DNA of 64,000 bases from Pseudomonas sp. 102515 (GCF_031085165.1 NZ_JAVHTY010000003.1:806001-870000), one strand, 5' to 3'; counted from the first letter of the stretch, positions 1 to 9,884 are shown. The notes: generated by a model from the sequence alone, not told the origin. Numbers and translations: made by a program.

Positions 1-2
1 GG

Positions 3-254
3 CCCGGCCTGCACTGGAACGTGCCCTTCACCCGCGCCACCGTGGGGCGCATGGACGTCGACCTGTTCCTCGAATTCTTCCAGGGCTTCACCAACCACGC
101 CCAGGTGACCCTGCACGTCGACAACCTGCGTGGGGTCAACAGCCATCACCAGATCGAGACGGTGTTCAAGGCCTTTGGCCGCGCCCTGCGCATGGCCCTC
201 AGCGAGGATCCGCGCATGGCTGGCGTCATGCCTTCCACCAAGGGGTGCCTGTGA
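3..254 (+). CDS. hisB: Imidazoleglycerol-phosphate dehydratase, C-terminal part (truncated by window edge)
   Basis: Only the last ~84 codons are present; the start lies upstream of the window. The reading frame carries the family's typical C-terminal motifs: a [10 protein letters not shown] segment, a GVNSHHQIE metal-binding stretch (the paired histidines that bind manganese) and FKAFGRALR. The enzyme dehydrates imidazole glycerol phosphate in histidine synthesis, in the cytoplasm. The stop codon TGA shares one base with the ATG of hisH, which indicates translational coupling in a hisB-hisH-hisA-hisF operon. The identification rests on the motif set plus the neighbours. Confidence 0.95.
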   Translation, partial: PGLHWNVPFTRATVGRMDVDLFLEFFQGFTNHAQVTLHVDNLRGVNSHHQIETVFKAFGRALRMALSEDPRMAGVMPSTKGCL

Positions 255-892
255 TGCAGACGGTAGCCGTCATCGACTATGGCATGGGCAACCTGCACTC
301 CGTGGCCAAGGCCCTGGAGCACGCTGGTAGCCACCAGGTGCTGGTGACCGGCGATCCCGCGGTGATCCGCGAAGCGGACCGCATCGTGCTGCCCGGCGTC
401 GGCGCCATCCGCGACTGCATGGCCGAGATCCGCCTCCAGGGCATCGATGAACTGGTCCGCGAAGTCAGCCAGGATCGTCCCTTCCTCGGCGTCTGCGTCG
501 GCATGCAGGCACTGATGCAACGCAGCGAAGAGAACGGCGGGGTGGACTGCATCGGCCTGTTCCCCGGCGCCGTGCGGCGTTTCCCAGGCGGCATGCAGGA
601 AGAGGGCGAGACCCTCAAGGTGCCGCACATGGGCTGGAACGAGGTCAGCCATGTGCTCGACCATCCGCTCTGGCACGGCATCCCCGATCGCGCCCGCTTC
701 TATTTCGTGCATAGCTTCTATGTCGAGGCCGGCAATCCGCGCCAGGTGGTCGGTCGCGGCCATTACGGCCTGGACTTCGCCGCGGCCCTGGCCGACGGCT
801 CGCGCTTCGCCACCCAGTTCCACCCCGAGAAGAGCGCCGACTGCGGTCTGCAGCTCTATGCCAACTTCCTCGCCTGGGATGGCCGCTGGTAA
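254..892 (+). CDS. hisH: Imidazole glycerol phosphate synthase, glutaminase subunit
   Basis: A 212-residue class I glutamine amidotransferase. The nucleophile is Cys81 in GVCVGMQ, and the His/Glu of the triad are in FHPEKS near the C-terminus. It supplies ammonia to HisF, which makes IGP and AICAR from PRFAR. I chose the ATG at 254, which overlaps the hisB stop, rather than the GTG at 245, because family members begin directly with the [10 protein letters not shown]-like strand. The stop codon overlaps the start of the next small gene, so the whole block is a tightly packed operon. Confidence 0.97.
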   Translation: MQTVAVIDYGMGNLHSVAKALEHAGSHQVLVTGDPAVIREADRIVLPGVGAIRDCMAEIRLQGIDELVREVSQDRPFLGVCVGMQALMQRSEENGGVDCIGLFPGAVRRFPGGMQEEGETLKVPHMGWNEVSHVLDHPLWHGIPDRARFYFVHSFYVEAGNPRQVVGRGHYGLDFAAALADGSRFATQFHPEKSADCGLQLYANFLAWDGRW

Positions 893-1149
893 TGGCGCGC
901 AAGCCGCCCGCGCCGCTGGTGACGCTCGAGACCGAGCAGAGCCAGCGCTTGGTCACGGCCTTGCAGACCCTGCTGGACGATCGCTTCGAGGTTCGCCTGG
1001 GGCGGTTCGAAGTCGAGGAGCTGCTGGAATTCTTCGCCCGCGAGTGCGGGCCGCTGTACTACAACAAGGCGGTTGCCGACGTGCAGGCCCTGCTCAGGGA
1101 ACATGTCGACAGCCTGGAAAGCGACATCTGGGCGCTGGAAAAGCCCTAG
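892..1149 (+). CDS. DUF2164 family small protein
   Basis: An 85-residue hydrophilic protein with no signal peptide or membrane segment. It contains a helical pattern with an [17 protein letters not shown] segment that I recognise as the DUF2164 family. The ATG overlaps the last base of the hisH stop, and hisA follows 31 bases downstream, so it is co-transcribed with the histidine genes. From memory the same small gene sits between hisH and hisA in other pseudomonads. Its biochemical role is unknown. A link to histidine synthesis is only suggested by location. Confidence 0.85.
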   Translation: MARKPPAPLVTLETEQSQRLVTALQTLLDDRFEVRLGRFEVEELLEFFARECGPLYYNKAVADVQALLREHVDSLESDIWALEKP

Positions 1150-1180
1150 ATCGCCCTCACCCCCGAGCCAAGGTATTGCC

Positions 1181-1918
1181 ATGCTGATCATCCCCGCCAT
1201 CGACCTCAAGGACGGTGCCTGTGTCCGCCTGCGCCAGGGGCGCATGGAAGACTCCACCGTGTTCTCCGACGATCCCGTGGCCATGGCCGCCCAGTGGGTC
1301 GACGGCGGCTGCCGCCGGCTGCACCTGGTGGATCTCAACGGCGCCTTCGAAGGCCAGCCGGTCAATGGCGAGGTCGTCACCGCCATCGCCAGGCGCTATC
1401 CCGGCCTGCCGATCCAGATCGGCGGCGGCATCCGCTCGCTGGAGACCATCGAGCACTATGTACGCGCCGGCGTCAGCTACGTGATCATCGGCACCAAGGC
1501 GGTCAAGCAGCCGGAATTCGTCGGTGAGGCGTGCCGCGCCTTCCCCGGCAAGGTCATCGTCGGCCTGGACGCCAAGGACGGCTTCGTCGCCACCGACGGC
1601 TGGGCCGAGGTCAGTGAGCTGCAGGTCACCGACCTGGCCCGCCGTTTCGAAGCCGACGGCGTCAGCGCCATCGTCTACACCGACATCGCCCGCGACGGCA
1701 TGATGCAGGGCTGCAACGTGCCGGCCACCCGCGCCCTGGCCGAAGCCACCAGCATCCCGGTGATCGCCTCCGGTGGCATCCACAATCTGGGTGACATCCA
1801 GAAGCTGCTCGACGCCCGCAGCCCGGGCATCATCGGCGCCATCACCGGCCGCGCGATCTACGAGGGCACCCTCGACGTCGCCGAGGCCCAGGCGCTGTGC
1901 GACAACTTCAAGGTCTGA
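1181..1918 (+). CDS. hisA: Phosphoribosylformimino-5-aminoimidazole carboxamide ribotide isomerase
   Basis: A 245-residue TIM barrel that performs the Amadori rearrangement of ProFAR to PRFAR. The catalytic aspartates are visible as Asp8 in AIDLKDG and the aspartate of YTDIARDGM near residue 170. Phosphate-binding glycines appear as GGGIRS and ASGGI. The ATG at 1181 begins the family-typical MLIIPAIDL strand; the frame is open further upstream but without homology. It has normal length and is the third enzyme gene of the his operon here. Confidence 0.97.
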   Translation: MLIIPAIDLKDGACVRLRQGRMEDSTVFSDDPVAMAAQWVDGGCRRLHLVDLNGAFEGQPVNGEVVTAIARRYPGLPIQIGGGIRSLETIEHYVRAGVSYVIIGTKAVKQPEFVGEACRAFPGKVIVGLDAKDGFVATDGWAEVSELQVTDLARRFEADGVSAIVYTDIARDGMMQGCNVPATRALAEATSIPVIASGGIHNLGDIQKLLDARSPGIIGAITGRAIYEGTLDVAEAQALCDNFKV

Positions 1919-1928
1919 GGACTCAGTC

Positions 1929-2711
<783 letters not shown>

Positions 2712-2740
2712 GCACCGGCGGTGCCGGCAGGGAGAGGGGT

Positions 2741-3499
2741 GTGCGCAAGGGAGTCTGGGCCTGCTTGGCCGGTTTGCTGCTGGTATCCACCGCGATCAGT
2801 GCGGAACTTCCGGCGGGTTATCAGCTGACGCTGCTGACGGAAAACTTCCCGCCCTACAACTTCTCCGTGGATGGCAAGAACTTCGCCCGCGAGGGCGAGC
2901 TCAAGGGCATCGCCGTCGACATGGTCCGCGAGATGTGCAAGCAGGCCGGCATCTCCTACAACCTCACCCTGAGATTTCCCTGGGAGCGGATCTACGGCAT
3001 GGCCCTGGATCAGCCCGACCACGGCGTCTTCGTCACCGCCCGGCTGCCGGAACGCGAGGGCCTGTTCAAGTGGGTCGGTCCCATCGGCCCGGACGACTGG
3101 GTCCTGCTCGGTCGCGCCGACAGCCATCTGCAACTGCGCAGCCTGGAGGACGTCCGCAAGCAGCAGCTCAAGATCGGCGCCTACAAGGGCGACGCCATCG
3201 CGGAGAGTCTCGTCCAGCAGGGCTTCCAGCCGGATCTCGCCCTGCGCGATCAGGAAAACGTGCAGCGCCTGGTCAAGGGGCAGATCGATGTCTGGGCCAC
3301 CGGCGATCCCGCCGGGCGCTACCTGGCCCGCCAGGAAGACGTGACCGGACTCAAGATGCTGCTGCGCTTCAACAGCGGCGAGCTGTTCCTGGCGCTGAAC
3401 AAGCAAACCCCCGACGAGGTGGTACAGAAGCTGCAAAAGGCCCTCGACGAGATGCGCCAGAGCGGCGCGGTTCAGACCATCTTCAATCGTTATCTGTGA
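2741..3499 (+). CDS. Periplasmic solute-binding protein, amino-acid-binding (SBP_bac_3) type, copy 1
   Basis: A 252-residue protein with a GTG start, a signal peptide of about 20 residues (positively charged MRKG, hydrophobic core, cleavage before ELPAGYQ) and a bilobed binding-protein fold. The family hallmark LLTENFPPYNF lies near the mature N-terminus. It probably binds a small polar molecule in the periplasm. No permease or ATPase genes are adjacent, so it may be an orphan that serves a distant transporter or acts as a sensor. It is clearly paralogous to the next gene. The ligand is not predictable by eye. Confidence 0.85.
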   Translation: MRKGVWACLAGLLLVSTAISAELPAGYQLTLLTENFPPYNFSVDGKNFAREGELKGIAVDMVREMCKQAGISYNLTLRFPWERIYGMALDQPDHGVFVTARLPEREGLFKWVGPIGPDDWVLLGRADSHLQLRSLEDVRKQQLKIGAYKGDAIAESLVQQGFQPDLALRDQENVQRLVKGQIDVWATGDPAGRYLARQEDVTGLKMLLRFNSGELFLALNKQTPDEVVQKLQKALDEMRQSGAVQTIFNRYL

Positions 3500-3548
3500 G
3501 CCCGGCGGGCCGAGCGATCGGCGCGGACGGTCGCCTGAGGAGAGAGCT

Positions 3549-4310
3549 ATGCGCAAGTCCTGGTTGGCCATCGTCGCCGTGCTGTTGAGTTGCACCCTTG
3601 GCCTGGAAACGGCCCGGGCGGAATTGCCCGCGGGCTATCGCGTGGTGCTGCTGACCGAGAACTTCCCGCCCTTCAACATGGCGGTGGACGACAAGAACTT
3701 CGCGCGTGACGATGCCATCGACGGCATCAGCGCCGATCTGGTGCGCGAGATGTTCAAGCGCGCCGGGATCGACTACAACCTCTCGCTGCGCTTTCCCTGG
3801 GATCGCATCTACAACCTGACCCTGGAAAGCCCCAACTACGCGCTGTTCTCCGTGTCGCGCACCGAGTCCAGGCTGCCGCTGTTCAAGTGGGTCGGGCCGC
3901 TGGGCAAGACCCGCAAGGTGTTCATGGCGCTGGCCGGCAGCACCCTCAAGGTGCCAGACCTGGCCACGGCGGCCCGGCTGCGCGTCGGTGCCTACAAGAA
4001 TTCCGCCGTGAGCCTGATGATTCAGGAAAAGGGCATCGTCCCCATCGATGCGTTGCGTGATCAGGAGAACATCGCCAAGTTGCAGAAGGGCGAGATCGAC
4101 GTCTGGGCCACCACCGACGTGGTCGCCCGCTACCTGGCCAAGCAGCAGGGCGTGAGCAACCTGCAGACCCTGCTCAGCTTCCAGGAATCCGACCTCTACC
4201 TGGCCTTGAACAAGGACACCCCCGACGAGGTGGTGACCCGCCTGCAGCAGGCGCTGGATGCCATGCGCCGCGAAGGCCTGGTCGACAGCATCACCAACAA
4301 CTACCTCTGA
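3549..4310 (+). CDS. Periplasmic solute-binding protein, SBP_bac_3 type, copy 2
   Basis: A 253-residue tandem paralogue of the preceding gene, matching along its full length in the same order: signal peptide, ELPAGYR after the cleavage site, LLTENFPPFN, RFPWDRIYN, KWVGPLG, LRDQEN, EIDVWATTD and a C-terminal LNKDTPDEVV block. A Shine-Dalgarno-like GAGGAGAG precedes the ATG. The copies differ most in the ligand-facing middle, so they may bind different molecules. Like its neighbour it lacks transporter partners here. I remember similar genes beside hisF in P. aeruginosa. Confidence 0.85.
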   Translation: MRKSWLAIVAVLLSCTLGLETARAELPAGYRVVLLTENFPPFNMAVDDKNFARDDAIDGISADLVREMFKRAGIDYNLSLRFPWDRIYNLTLESPNYALFSVSRTESRLPLFKWVGPLGKTRKVFMALAGSTLKVPDLATAARLRVGAYKNSAVSLMIQEKGIVPIDALRDQENIAKLQKGEIDVWATTDVVARYLAKQQGVSNLQTLLSFQESDLYLALNKDTPDEVVTRLQQALDAMRREGLVDSITNNYL

Positions 4311-4334
4311 CGCCTGGAGGCCTTCCTGCGGTCG

Positions 4335-5096
4335 CTAGCGATAGCGACCGGCGCGACCGTGCCCGGGCATGGCCTGATTGGCGCGCAGGGCGATCATCTG
4401 TGGCAGGTCGATGACCTCCACGCCCTGGGCCTTGAGCAGCGGCAGCTGCTGGGCCAGCACCGCCAGGGTCGCCGGGTGCGGATGGCCGATCAGCACCGCG
4501 CTGCCCTGGCGCTGGGCCAGGCGCACGCCTTCGGCCAGCTGGGCCGCCACCGCCGCCGGGGTAGCGTCGTTGTCGAGAAAGACATCGCGCGAGACGCTGG
4601 CCAGGCCGATCTTCTGGGCTTCCGCCGCGGCCACGGTCGTCGCGCTGGTGCGGCTGTCGAGAAACAGCAGGTGGCGCTCCTGCAGGACCTGCATTAACTC
4701 GGCCATGGCCGGTCGGTCCGCGGTCATGCGACTGCCTTCGTGATTGTTCACCCCATCCGCCTCCGGTACCCGGTCCAGCGCTCGGTCCAGGCGTTGCAGG
4801 CGCTCGGCCGAGGACATCTCCGGATGCCAGGCATAGGGACCCCCAGCCGGGTCCATCGGCAGGTGCAGCAGCACGGTGCGCCCGGCGCGGTGGGCCGCGG
4901 CGGCCAGTTCGGCGGCGTAGCGGGTCTCGGGGATGATCGCCAGGACCACCGGCGCGGGCAGGGCCAGGACTTGACGGTCCCGGGCCGGATGCTGCCCGAG
5001 GTCGTCGATGACGATGGTCAGCTGCGCGGTCGCGGCCTGGGCGAGCGCGCTGGCCAGGGCGAGCGCCCCGGCCAGTAGCCAGCGTCCAGGCCTCAC
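4335..5096 (-). CDS. Divergent polysaccharide deacetylase family protein (YibQ-like)
   Basis: A 253-residue exported protein with a signal peptide (MRPGRWLLAGALALASALAQA) and a mature region starting with TIVIDDLGQ. The paired aspartates in IDDLG, the HLPMDP segment and a C-terminal LIGHPHPATL motif fit the divergent polysaccharide deacetylase (DUF610) family. Its start overlaps the ctpA stop by four bases, so it is translated together with the protease and envC. This suggests a role in peptidoglycan or surface-glycan processing in the periplasm. The substrate is unknown. Confidence 0.85.
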   Translation of the reverse strand: MRPGRWLLAGALALASALAQAATAQLTIVIDDLGQHPARDRQVLALPAPVVLAIIPETRYAAELAAAAHRAGRTVLLHLPMDPAGGPYAWHPEMSSAERLQRLDRALDRVPEADGVNNHEGSRMTADRPAMAELMQVLQERHLLFLDSRTSATTVAAAEAQKIGLASVSRDVFLDNDATPAAVAAQLAEGVRLAQRQGSAVLIGHPHPATLAVLAQQLPLLKAQGVEVIDLPQMIALRANQAMPGHGRAGRYR

Positions 5097-6436
5097 GGGG
5101 TATGGGTGACGTTGAGTCCCTTGAGCAGCGACAGCGCCTGGGAGAGCTGGAAGTCGTCATCCTGCGGCCGCGGACTCTGGTTCGGCGCCTTGCTGCCGGT
5201 GGGCCGATCGGCGCCGCCATTGCCATTGCCCAGGTGACCGGCCAGATCGGCTTCGCGGAAGTATTCGTCGGCGCCGCTCTGCGGGGTGACCTTGGCCGGC
5301 GCCACGGCGATGTCCGGGGTGATGCCCTGGGCCTGGATGGAGCGACCGCTCGGCGTGTAGTAGAGCGCCGTGGTGAGCTTGAGCGCCCGGTCGTTGTTGA
5401 GCGGCAGCACCGTCTGCACCGAGCCCTTGCCGAAGCTGTCGGTGCCCATGAGGATGCCGCGCTTGAAATCCTGCAGGGCGCCGGCGACGATCTCCGCGGC
5501 CGAGGCGCTACCGCCATTGATCAGCACCACCAGGGGCACCTTCTCGCTGGGATCGGCGGCATCGGCCGAGAAGCGCAGCTCGGAGTTGGGCAGGCGGCCC
5601 TTGGTGTAGACGATCAGGCCGTGGGTCATGAAGGCATCGGCCACCTCGACCGCCGACTGCAGGACTCCGCCCGGATTGTTTCTCAGGTCGAGGATCAGGC
5701 CCTTGAGCTTGCCCTTGTTCTCCTGGCGCAGCTTGGCGAGGGCCTTGACCGTCTCTTCGCCAGTGTTGACCTGGAACTGCGAGATGCGCAGCAGGCCATA
5801 GCCGGATTCGAGCAGCTGGCTCTTGACGCTGTTGACCTTGATCACCGCCCGCGCCAGCTTGACGTCGAACGGCACGCCGCCACCGCGGACGATGGTCAGC
5901 ACGATGGGGCTGCCCGGCTTGCCGCGCATCTTGTCGACGGCTTCGTTGATGGCCTGGCCCTTGGTCGGCTGGCCATCGATCTTGACGATCAGGTCGCCCG
6001 GTTGCAGGCGTGCCTTGGCCGCCGGGGTGTCGTCGATGGGCGAGACCACCTTGATGAAGCCGTTCTCCTGGCCGACTTCCAGGCCCAGACCGCCGAATTC
6101 ACCGCTGGTGGTTTCCTGCAGTTCGGCGAAGTCCTTAGGTTCCAGGTAGGCGGAATGCGGATCCAGGTTGCTGAGCATGCCCTTGATGGCGTTTTCCAGC
6201 AGGACCTTGTCCGACACCGGCTCCACATAGGCGGCCTTGATGCGGTCGAACACCTCGGCGAAGGTGCGCAGCTCGTCCAGCGGCAGCGGAGCACTGGCCG
6301 GGGCCGCGGGCGCGGCGCCCGGTGCGACCGGCGTCACCGCAGCCGGCGTGCTCTGCGACGATTGCGCCTGGACGACTCCGACGCCGCTGAACAACAGGGC
6401 GAGGACCAGGACGGTGGGACGAAAGCGATGCGGCAT
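5093..6436 (-). CDS. ctpA: Carboxyl-terminal processing protease, S41 family
   Basis: A 447-residue periplasmic serine protease. It has a signal peptide followed by an Ala/Pro-rich linker, a PDZ domain around residues 105-185 (LGLEVGQENGFIKVVSP), and the S41 catalytic core. The nucleophilic Ser lies in GGSASAAEI and the general-base Lys in FGKGSVQT, so the Ser-Lys dyad is intact. The C-terminal tail is Gln/Pro-rich. In P. aeruginosa the orthologue degrades peptidoglycan endopeptidases. The position between envC and the YibQ-like gene supports a cell-wall role. The start is a standard ATG. Confidence 0.93.
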   Translation of the reverse strand: MPHRFRPTVLVLALLFSGVGVVQAQSSQSTPAAVTPVAPGAAPAAPASAPLPLDELRTFAEVFDRIKAAYVEPVSDKVLLENAIKGMLSNLDPHSAYLEPKDFAELQETTSGEFGGLGLEVGQENGFIKVVSPIDDTPAAKARLQPGDLIVKIDGQPTKGQAINEAVDKMRGKPGSPIVLTIVRGGGVPFDVKLARAVIKVNSVKSQLLESGYGLLRISQFQVNTGEETVKALAKLRQENKGKLKGLILDLRNNPGGVLQSAVEVADAFMTHGLIVYTKGRLPNSELRFSADAADPSEKVPLVVLINGGSASAAEIVAGALQDFKRGILMGTDSFGKGSVQTVLPLNNDRALKLTTALYYTPSGRSIQAQGITPDIAVAPAKVTPQSGADEYFREADLAGHLGNGNGGADRPTGSKAPNQSPRPQDDDFQLSQALSLLKGLNVTHTP

Positions 6437-6465
6437 GTGCAGCTCCTAAACCGAGGTGTGTCGCA

Positions 6466-7749
6466 CTATCCCTGAGCACGGCACCAGATGACCGGGTCCG
6501 TCGGGCGGCCCTGTTGGCGGATGGCGAAGTACAAGGCGGAGGCTTCCTGACCGCCGCTGGCGCCGACGGTCGCGATGGCATCCCCGGCCTTGACCACGTC
6601 ACCCGCAGATTTCAGCAGGCTCTGATTATGTCCGTACAGGCTGAGATAGCCATTCCCATGATCGATGATAACCAGTTGGCCAGCGCCTCTTAGCCAGTCG
6701 GCGAAGACCACCCGACCGTCGTGCACCGCCTTGACCCGGGTACCGGCACCCGCCGCGATCAGGACACCGTCCCATTTCGCGCGGGGGTCGTCGCCGCGGG
6801 CACTGCCGAATCGGGCCACCAGACGGCCATCGACCGGCCAGGGCAGCTTGCCGCGGGCATTGGCGAAGGCGCCGCCATAGGCAGGTGCTGCACTAGACAC
6901 CGCCAGCTCCGGGGCGTTCGAGGGGCGCGGGGCTTTCGGCTCGCTTTGCGCCTGACGCCGCGCCGCTTCCCGTGCCTCGGCGGCGCGGGCCTCGGCCAGT
7001 TGCCGCTGCCGGGCTTGCTCGGCTTCGCGGGCCTGGCGCGCGAGGGTTTCCTCGATGGTCTTGAGCACCTTGTTGAGCGCTGCCTGATCCTGCTCGCGGT
7101 TCTCGATCTCGCGACTCTTGTCGCGGTAGTCCGCGTTGATCTTGGCCAGCGCCGCCTGGCGCTCCTTGCGCACCTCGGCCAGCTCCGCCTGACGCTGCTC
7201 CAGGTCTTCGCGACGGGCGACCAGGCCGCCCTGTTCCCGCTGGATGCCCTGTTCCACCTCGCGCAACTCGCGCAGGGTGTCGTTGAAGGTGGCGAGCTGA
7301 TCCAGCCGGGTGCGATTCAGGTAGTTGTAGTAGGTGAGGGTGCGGCTGACCTTTTCCGGATGCTCCTGATTGAGCAGCAGCTTGAGGTATTCCTGGCGGC
7401 CGCTCTGGTAGGCGGCGCGCACCTGCACGGCGATCAGCTGTTGTTGCTCAGCGCGAGACTGGTCGAGCTTCTTCTTGCGCCCGTCCAGCTCTTGCAGCTT
7501 TTTTTCGCCGTTCTCCAGCTGCTTCTGCAGCGAGTCGACCTGCTTTTCCAGCTCGCCCATCTGGGTCTCGGTGCCCTGCAGCTGCTTCTGCACGCCGGAC
7601 TTCTCGGCCTGCACCTGCTTGAGGACCTTCTGCATCTCCTGGATTTCCCGGCGGGTCTGCTCGATCTGCCGCTGGGTATCGGCGCGGTCGTCGGCCAGGG
7701 CGGGAGCGAGAATGCTGGCAAGCAGGAGAAGGGCGAGAACACGGCGCAT
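6466..7749 (-). CDS. envC: Murein hydrolase activator EnvC-like protein
   Basis: A 427-residue periplasmic protein. A signal peptide (cleaved after LAPALA) is followed by about 230 residues of Gln/Glu/Lys/Arg-rich coiled coil and a C-terminal LytM (M23) domain starting near residue 300. The LytM domain lacks the usual zinc ligands: the first ligand motif reads AKWDGVLI and the HxH motif reads LYFAIR. This is typical of EnvC, which activates amidases during septal peptidoglycan splitting instead of cutting peptidoglycan itself. It heads the minus-strand envC-ctpA-yibQ block; ctpA begins 29 bases downstream. Confidence 0.93.
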   Translation of the reverse strand: MRRVLALLLLASILAPALADDRADTQRQIEQTRREIQEMQKVLKQVQAEKSGVQKQLQGTETQMGELEKQVDSLQKQLENGEKKLQELDGRKKKLDQSRAEQQQLIAVQVRAAYQSGRQEYLKLLLNQEHPEKVSRTLTYYNYLNRTRLDQLATFNDTLRELREVEQGIQREQGGLVARREDLEQRQAELAEVRKERQAALAKINADYRDKSREIENREQDQAALNKVLKTIEETLARQAREAEQARQRQLAEARAAEAREAARRQAQSEPKAPRPSNAPELAVSSAAPAYGGAFANARGKLPWPVDGRLVARFGSARGDDPRAKWDGVLIAAGAGTRVKAVHDGRVVFADWLRGAGQLVIIDHGNGYLSLYGHNQSLLKSAGDVVKAGDAIATVGASGGQEASALYFAIRQQGRPTDPVIWCRAQG

Positions 7750-7882
7750 GCGAGGTCGTACGTTTCAAGGGCGAAGCGCCTAGTATGCCCGTCACATCCG
7801 GCAAAAAAAACGGCAAGGCACGCCGTTCAGCATTCACAGCCCGACCAGGCGGCCAGGCTGCGAACGAGGGGGCATTTCCGTT

Positions 7883-8494
7883 TCAGTAGCCGACGGTGAA
7901 GCGGGTGCGGTGATGGACGGGGCGTTCGACCTCGTCCAGCAGGGCCATGGCGAAGTCTTCATAGGAGATATGGCTGTCCCCGGCCGCATCGAACAGCAGG
8001 GCGTCGTCGCCCAGGCGGAACCGGCCGGTGCGCGTGCCAGGCGCGAAGACCATCTGTGGACTGACAAAGACCCAGTCGAGGTCGCTGAGTGCGCGCAGGG
8101 CATCCAGGGTGGCGATGCCAGCCCCGGCTTCGTTACGGTATTCCGCGGGAAAGGCCGGTGCATCGAACAGCCGCGAGCCGTCCGGCAGGCTCAGGCTGGC
8201 GGCGCCGCCGACGATCAGTAGGCGCGGGATACCGGTGGCACGGGCGAAGTCGATCAAGGCACTCGGCGCGAGGTCGGCGAATCTCAGGCTGCTGATCAGC
8301 ACCCCATGACCGGCCAGGGCCTTGGCGGCCTGCGGATCGGTGACATCGCCGGTGACCACGGTCAGGCCGGTGCGGGATGCCAGACGCGCCGGATCCCGCA
8401 CCAGAGCGGTGACCTGGTGGTCGCGGGAGAGGGCTTCGTCGAGCAGGCGGCTGCCGACGTTGCCGGTGGCGCCGAGCAGGGCGATGGAGGTCAT
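7883..8494 (-). CDS. NAD(P)H-binding short-chain reductase-like protein (NmrA/YwnB type)
   Basis: A 203-residue Rossmann-fold protein. The N-terminal dinucleotide motif GATGNVGSRL directly follows the initiating MTSIALL. VTGDVTD and LLIVGGAASL are typical of atypical SDR proteins that resemble NmrA. I chose the ATG at 8494 because the longer frame adds 20 residues without homology. It stands alone between envC and the divergent rhodanese gene. From memory this spot usually holds gpmI in Pseudomonas, so the gene may be an insertion or replacement. The substrate is unknown. Confidence 0.8.
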   Translation of the reverse strand: MTSIALLGATGNVGSRLLDEALSRDHQVTALVRDPARLASRTGLTVVTGDVTDPQAAKALAGHGVLISSLRFADLAPSALIDFARATGIPRLLIVGGAASLSLPDGSRLFDAPAFPAEYRNEAGAGIATLDALRALSDLDWVFVSPQMVFAPGTRTGRFRLGDDALLFDAAGDSHISYEDFAMALLDEVERPVHHRTRFTVGY

Positions 8495-8631
8495 GGCTGG
8501 ATTCCTCGGAAATGAAGGGAAGCCAAGCCTAGGCAGGGCGACGAAAACCGCCAAGGAGGCAGTTTGAGATGAGCTGGTTACCTGTCGATAACCCGGGCTC
8601 GCCGAGGGTATGGCGCCATCGGGGGGCTGTG

Positions 8632-8637
8632 TATACT
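8632..8637 (+). promoter_or_regulatory. Possible -10 element (TATACT) upstream of the rhodanese-grxC-secB genes
   Basis: TATACT lies 40 bases before the rhodanese start in the divergent gap between two genes. No convincing -35 box is visible at the expected distance, so this is a weak prediction. Confidence 0.3.
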
Positions 8638-8676
8638 GGCCAGCATTTTTAGCCCTCCTTGGATAGCTCTTTCATT

Positions 8677-9096
8677 ATGGAATTTATCGGTCGGTTGGTC
8701 GAATTCGCCACCCATCATCCGCTTCTCGTCGCCGCCTTCCTCGCCATCGTCGCCCTGATGCTGTTCAACGAGACCCGTCGGGGCGGGCGCAGCCTGTCCA
8801 CCGCTGAACTCACCAATCTGCTCAACCGCGAGCAGGGCGTGGTCCTCGACATCCGCCCGAGCAAGGACTTCGTCGCCGGGCATATCGTCGGCGCGCTGAA
8901 CATCGCTCAGGAGAAAGTCGCCAGCAGCCTGTCTCTACTGGAGAAGCACAAGGCCAAGACCCTTATCGTGGTGGACAGTGCCGGCCAGCAAGCCGGTGCC
9001 GTGTGCGGCGATCTGCAGAAGGCCGGCTTCACCGCCGCTCGACTGAACGGCGGCATCGCCACCTGGCGTGCAGAGAATCTGCCCCTGGTGAAGTGA
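8677..9096 (+). CDS. Membrane-anchored rhodanese-like protein (YibN type)
   Basis: A 139-residue protein with one N-terminal transmembrane helix (HHPLLVAAFLAIVALMLF, about residues 13-31) and a rhodanese fold with VLDIRPSKDFVAGHIVGALN and LNGGIATWRAENLP. The position expected for the catalytic cysteine reads VDSAGQQAG, so it is a rhodanese without the active-site Cys, probably a binding or scaffold domain. I preferred the ATG at 8677 to a TTG six codons upstream. It is followed by grxC and secB in the conserved order. From memory E. coli yibN also neighbours grxC-secB. Confidence 0.87.
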   Translation: MEFIGRLVEFATHHPLLVAAFLAIVALMLFNETRRGGRSLSTAELTNLLNREQGVVLDIRPSKDFVAGHIVGALNIAQEKVASSLSLLEKHKAKTLIVVDSAGQQAGAVCGDLQKAGFTAARLNGGIATWRAENLPLVK

Positions 9097-9137
9097 ACCC
9101 CAAGCGTGGCCGCCTCATCGGCCACTGGAGACCGCGC

Positions 9138-9392
9138 ATGTCTGACGTCGTCATCTATACCAGTGCCTGGTGTCCCTATTGCCATCGTGCCAAGCACCTG
9201 CTCGATCGCAAGAACGTGGCCTACCGGGAAGTTTCCGTCGATGGTCAGCCGGCGCTGCGCAGCGAGATGGCCCGCAAGGCCGGCCGCACCAGCGTGCCGC
9301 AGATCTGGATCGGCAGCACCCACGTCGGCGGTTGCGACGACCTCTATGCCCTAGACCGAAACGGACGTCTCGATCCGCTGCTGTCCGCCTGA
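9138..9392 (+). CDS. grxC: Glutaredoxin 3
   Basis: An 84-residue thioredoxin-fold protein with the dithiol active site Cys12-Pro-Tyr-Cys15, the cis-proline TSVPQIWIG segment and the GGCDDLYAL glutathione-binding loop. It reduces protein and glutathione mixed disulfides in the cytoplasm. The chosen ATG leaves a protein of normal glutaredoxin length. It lies between the rhodanese gene and secB. Confidence 0.95.
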   Translation: MSDVVIYTSAWCPYCHRAKHLLDRKNVAYREVSVDGQPALRSEMARKAGRTSVPQIWIGSTHVGGCDDLYALDRNGRLDPLLSA

Positions 9393-9419
9393 CCAACACT
9401 CACAACTCAAGGCCCTACC

Positions 9420-9884
9420 ATGACCGACCAAGCCAATGGCGCCCAGGAAGACGGCGCTCAGTTCTCCCTTCAGCGCATCTACATCCGCGACCTGTCCTTC
9501 GAGGCGCCCAAGAGCCCCGAGATCTTCCGTCAGGAGTGGCAGCCCAACGTCAACCTCGACCTGGCGACCCGCCAGAAGACCCTGGGCGACGACTTCCACG
9601 AAGTGGTGTTGACCCTGACCGTGACCGTCAAGAACAACGAAGAGACCGCCTTCATCGCCGAAGTGCAGCAGGGTGGCATCTTCCTGATCAAGGGCCTGGA
9701 CGCCGCTTCCATGGCCCATGCCCTGGGCGCCTTCTGCCCCAACATCCTGTTTCCCTACGCCCGTGAGGCGCTGGACAACATGGTGGTGCGTGGCTCCTTC
9801 CCCGCGCTGATGCTGCAGCCGGTGAATTTCGACGCCCTCTACGCCCAGGAACTGGCGCGCATGCAGACCGCTGGCGAAGCCTGA
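9420..9884 (+). CDS. secB: Protein-export chaperone SecB
   Basis: A 154-residue acidic chaperone that keeps precursors unfolded and delivers them to SecA. The family signatures are [46 protein letters not shown] and [13 protein letters not shown]. It has full length with a clear ATG and is the last gene of the rhodanese-grxC-secB group. A perfect hairpin follows 19 bases after the stop. Confidence 0.97.
   Translation: MTDQANGAQEDGAQFSLQRIYIRDLSFEAPKSPEIFRQEWQPNVNLDLATRQKTLGDDFHEVVLTLTVTVKNNEETAFIAEVQQGGIFLIKGLDAASMAHALGAFCPNILFPYAREALDNMVVRGSFPALMLQPVNFDALYAQELARMQTAGEA

Noticed and set aside
8677-9096. Calling the YibN-like protein an active thiosulfate sulfurtransferase
   Set aside because: The loop where the catalytic Cys should be reads VDSAGQQAG, with no cysteine at the active-site position.
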